Made by a program: the position numbers and the translations under genes | Origin: Setophaga petechia | Taxonomy: Eukaryota; Chordata; Aves; Passeriformes; Parulidae | Direction: 5' to 3' | Assembly: GCA_024362935.1 (NCBI GenBank) | Contig: JANCRA010000025.1 | Location: forward strand, 12,922,936 to 12,986,935 | Length of the DNA stretch: 64,000 nucleotides | Notes under the pieces: generated by a model | Databases searched by the model: none | What the model was told of the DNA's origin: nothing | Seen by the model: the letters and a program-made list of their open reading frames with translations, nothing else | Shown here: positions 62,587-64,000 of the stretch, one piece after another | Numbering within the stretch: position 1 is the stretch's first letter | How the letters are laid out: each line of letters starts with the position of its first letter

Positions 62587-62613
62587 GATGAGGAGGAGGG
62601 TATTTGGGCATAA
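62587..62613 (+). CDS. ERC1: ERC1b alternative terminal exon: eight codons plus stop, GIWA PDZ-binding tail
   Basis: Directly after an acceptor (gtgcacctctag) the sequence reads Asp-Glu-Glu-Glu-Gly-Ile-Trp-Ala and then TAA at 62611-62613. The phase is 0, matching the donor at 61046, so the spliced protein ends SPDQ-DEEEGIWA. In ERC1b and ERC2, established work identifies a C-terminal ...GIWA that binds the PDZ domain of RIM1/RIM2 and places the protein in the active-zone matrix. The exon is invisible to length-based ORF calling. Its polypyrimidine tract is short and interrupted by purines, as expected for a tissue-regulated exon. The intron before it is 1,540 bp. Confidence rests on the exact eight-residue match, correct phase, correct strand and position immediately after the last shared exon. 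A functional 3' splice site in this species is inferred. Confidence 0.9.
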   Translation, partial: DEEEGIWA

Positions 62614-62764
62614 CCAGTCAGATGCTCTTAGCTCAGCCATTTTGTTCAGAACGGTGAGAACCAACCTCTCCTGCCAACAGAAAAGTTTCCGACAGTCACT
62701 CCCACCCCTCACTGCTGTGCTTTGTCAAACCTGGCTGTGCTCCCTCCCCTTGCTTCCATGTCCC

Positions 62765-62770
62765 TGCATG
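62765..62770 (+). promoter_or_regulatory. TGCATG element, possible RBFOX-binding site near the ERC1b exon
   Basis: TGCATG occurs 152 bases downstream of the ERC1b stop codon. RBFOX proteins bind (U)GCAUG and promote neuronal exon or terminal-exon use from downstream positions. The ERC1b tail is neuronal, so the location is suggestive, but a hexamer is expected by chance every few kb. Confidence 0.25.
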
Positions 62771-63038
62771 AGGGTGTTTCTCGTGTGTTTATGTGCAGTT
62801 TGTGATTTTCTTCTTCCAATCATCCTCTCCTTGTTTCATCACGTTGTGGGGAGAACTTCCCAGGGCATGTAATTGAGTTTCTGTGCAAGTACGAGAGAGC
62901 AGGAAATGTCTTTCATGTCATTTATCATTGACTTCATGGAGGAAATGTTTTCAGTGGGATTCTTTTTCAAAGCAGTTTGTGCCCTAGCCAAACCTATGTG
63001 TGCTTTTTCAATTCTGGTTTGTAAAGAATGTGCTCCAG

Positions 63039-63074
63039 GATAATGTTCCTCCTGAAGATAATGTTCCTTCTGAA
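63039..63074. repeat. 18-bp tandem duplication in the probable ERC1b 3' UTR
   Basis: The unit gataatgttcctcctgaa occurs twice in a row (63039-63056 and 63057-63074), with one c/t difference. It would duplicate any binding site in the unit. Confidence 0.75.
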
Positions 63075-63300
63075 GGTTTGAAGCATGTTGAGATCTGCTG
63101 CAGAGATTGCTGCCGTGCACGCTGACCTAACTAGTCACAGATATTTATCAACTCACAGTACAGGATTCTCTAGATGGACTAGGAGTGTGAATTGTCTATA
63201 AACGTGAAGGCAAAGAGGAATATCCCCTTAACCTTCCTCTCTCCCTTCCATCTCCCTCATTCTTTCAAAACAGTGTAGGAGAAATTAGGAGCTGTTTTTC

Positions 63301-63306
63301 ATTAAA
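63301..63306 (+). terminator. Candidate polyadenylation signal (ATTAAA) for the ERC1b 3' end
   Basis: ATTAAA is the commonest variant of the vertebrate poly(A) hexamer. It lies 688 bp after the ERC1b stop codon and is followed within 30 bases by a T/GT-rich segment of the kind bound by the CstF cleavage factor. No canonical AATAAA is visible between 62614 and 64000. The call is a guess from motif and position. Confidence 0.35.
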
Positions 63307-63320
63307 GTACATTTTGTTTC

Positions 63321-64000
63321 TCTGTGTCCACGTCCACAATTTTTTCTTTTGTGCTATCAAATTGTCCCCACAACAATGCCCATTTCCAAAAGGGAAGACA
63401 GTGCAGAGGACAGACCCTACTCCTCAAGCCTGTTCTTTAGCAAAGAAACCTCTTACTGGCCAGGAGTCAAGTCCTGATTATTGCACTCATTCATTTATGC
63501 CTTGGAGTATCAGTTTTAAAGCAGAATATATTTCTCTGAAGTACTTGAAGTATTTTAAAGTACTGATGACAGTATTTTAAAATCTATATGAAACTTTTTT
63601 CTTCGTCATTCATCCTTTTAAGAAAAAAATATTTCACATCAGTTTCTGTGCACTTTTTTCTAAGAATTTGATTTTTTAATTTCAGTTATTTGAAAGAAAA
63701 CTGAAAATTTCTGTGGAAATCTCGGACTCTTGCATTTCTGAAAATAATTGCTTTGTATTAGATTTGTAAAACATTTCATGAGAGAATAAGGCACTCTCAT
63801 CTCTTGCACTTGCTCAATTAACTACAGACTTACAGTCTGTCCGCATAGATCAAATCCCTCTTTTCAAGCCAACCATCTGAAAAATTTAATCCAACTGTGG
63901 CAGTGTCAAACTTGAATTTCATGCCTTGGGGTTTGAGCTGAGAAAATCTCTTTAGTGGACAAATTGATAAAGTGCTTCATTAATTTGCACTCGCTGTTGA
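63321..64000 (+). other. Downstream ERC1 sequence, nothing recognised
   Basis: AT-rich sequence without a recognised exon. The ERC1a continuation (a segment I remember as beginning IIQPLLELDQ) was looked for on the + strand and not found, so it should lie beyond the window. Confidence 0.5.

Larger units (their letters stand above)
62614..63320 (+). other. ERC1: Probable 3' untranslated region of the ERC1b transcript (end uncertain)
   Basis: Transcript sequence should follow the TAA at 62611-62613. No further ERC1 coding sequence is seen. The first AATAAA-like hexamer I find is ATTAAA at 63301-63306, followed by a T/GT-rich stretch (ttttgtttctctgtgtcc), so the UTR may end near 63320. It may also run past it, since ERC1 3' UTRs can be long. 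Within it are a TGCATG element (62765-62770) and an 18-bp tandem duplication (63039-63074). Confidence 0.5.

Noticed and set aside
1..64000. Search for tRNA or rRNA genes, CRISPR arrays, phage or bacterial operons
   Set aside because: No tRNA B-box with matching A-box, no regularly spaced short repeats with unique spacers, and no long intronless genes; composition and exons are vertebrate.

Overview
The window is vertebrate genomic DNA, almost certainly from a bird and probably a passerine. Three things point that way: CR1-type LINE fragments in both orientations; two solo LTRs that resemble passerine endogenous retrovirus LTRs as I recall them; and three exons that read as one vertebrate gene, ERC1 (ELKS/RAB6IP2/CAST2), on the + strand. 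The exons cover only about 0.4% of the 64 kb. There is no bacterial-style operon, CRISPR array, tRNA or rRNA that I can support.

Layout. Positions 1-37320 are the end of a very long ERC1 intron of phase 2. They hold a CR1 3' end (124-279), a CpG-rich patch (8944-9114), a perfect CArG box (9966-9975), a retroviral solo LTR interrupted by a CR1 piece (12976-14033, CR1 at 13337-13530), another antisense CR1 (22947-23215), an 18-copy G-rich minisatellite (25302-26185), an exon-like stretch with consensus splice signals (30865-30933), a perfect 11-bp-arm inverted repeat (34286-34317) and a second solo LTR (35062-35566). Exon A is 37321-37465 (48 codons plus one base). A 23,479-bp intron follows, with several short tandem duplications, a 15-bp-arm perfect hairpin (56834-56869), an antisense CR1 (57275-57625) and an internally deleted sense CR1 (57790-58895). 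Exon B is 60945-61046 (34 codons, phase 0 on both sides). After 1,540 bp comes Exon C, 62587-62613, only eight codons and a stop.

How the parts work together. Exons A and B encode the end of the ERC1 coiled coil and the linker after it. Exon C, spliced onto Exon B, ends the protein in Gly-Ile-Trp-Ala, the PDZ-binding tail by which the brain ERC1b form binds RIM at the presynaptic active zone. The alternative continuation (the ERC1a C-terminus with the Rab6-binding region) is not visible here and should lie beyond position 64000. The window therefore contains the choice point between the neuronal and the ubiquitous C-terminus. I do not see a wholly undescribed system. The most informative items are the tiny terminal exon, the minisatellite with its unusual reading-frame behaviour, the nested or deleted retroelements, and several strong inverted repeats.
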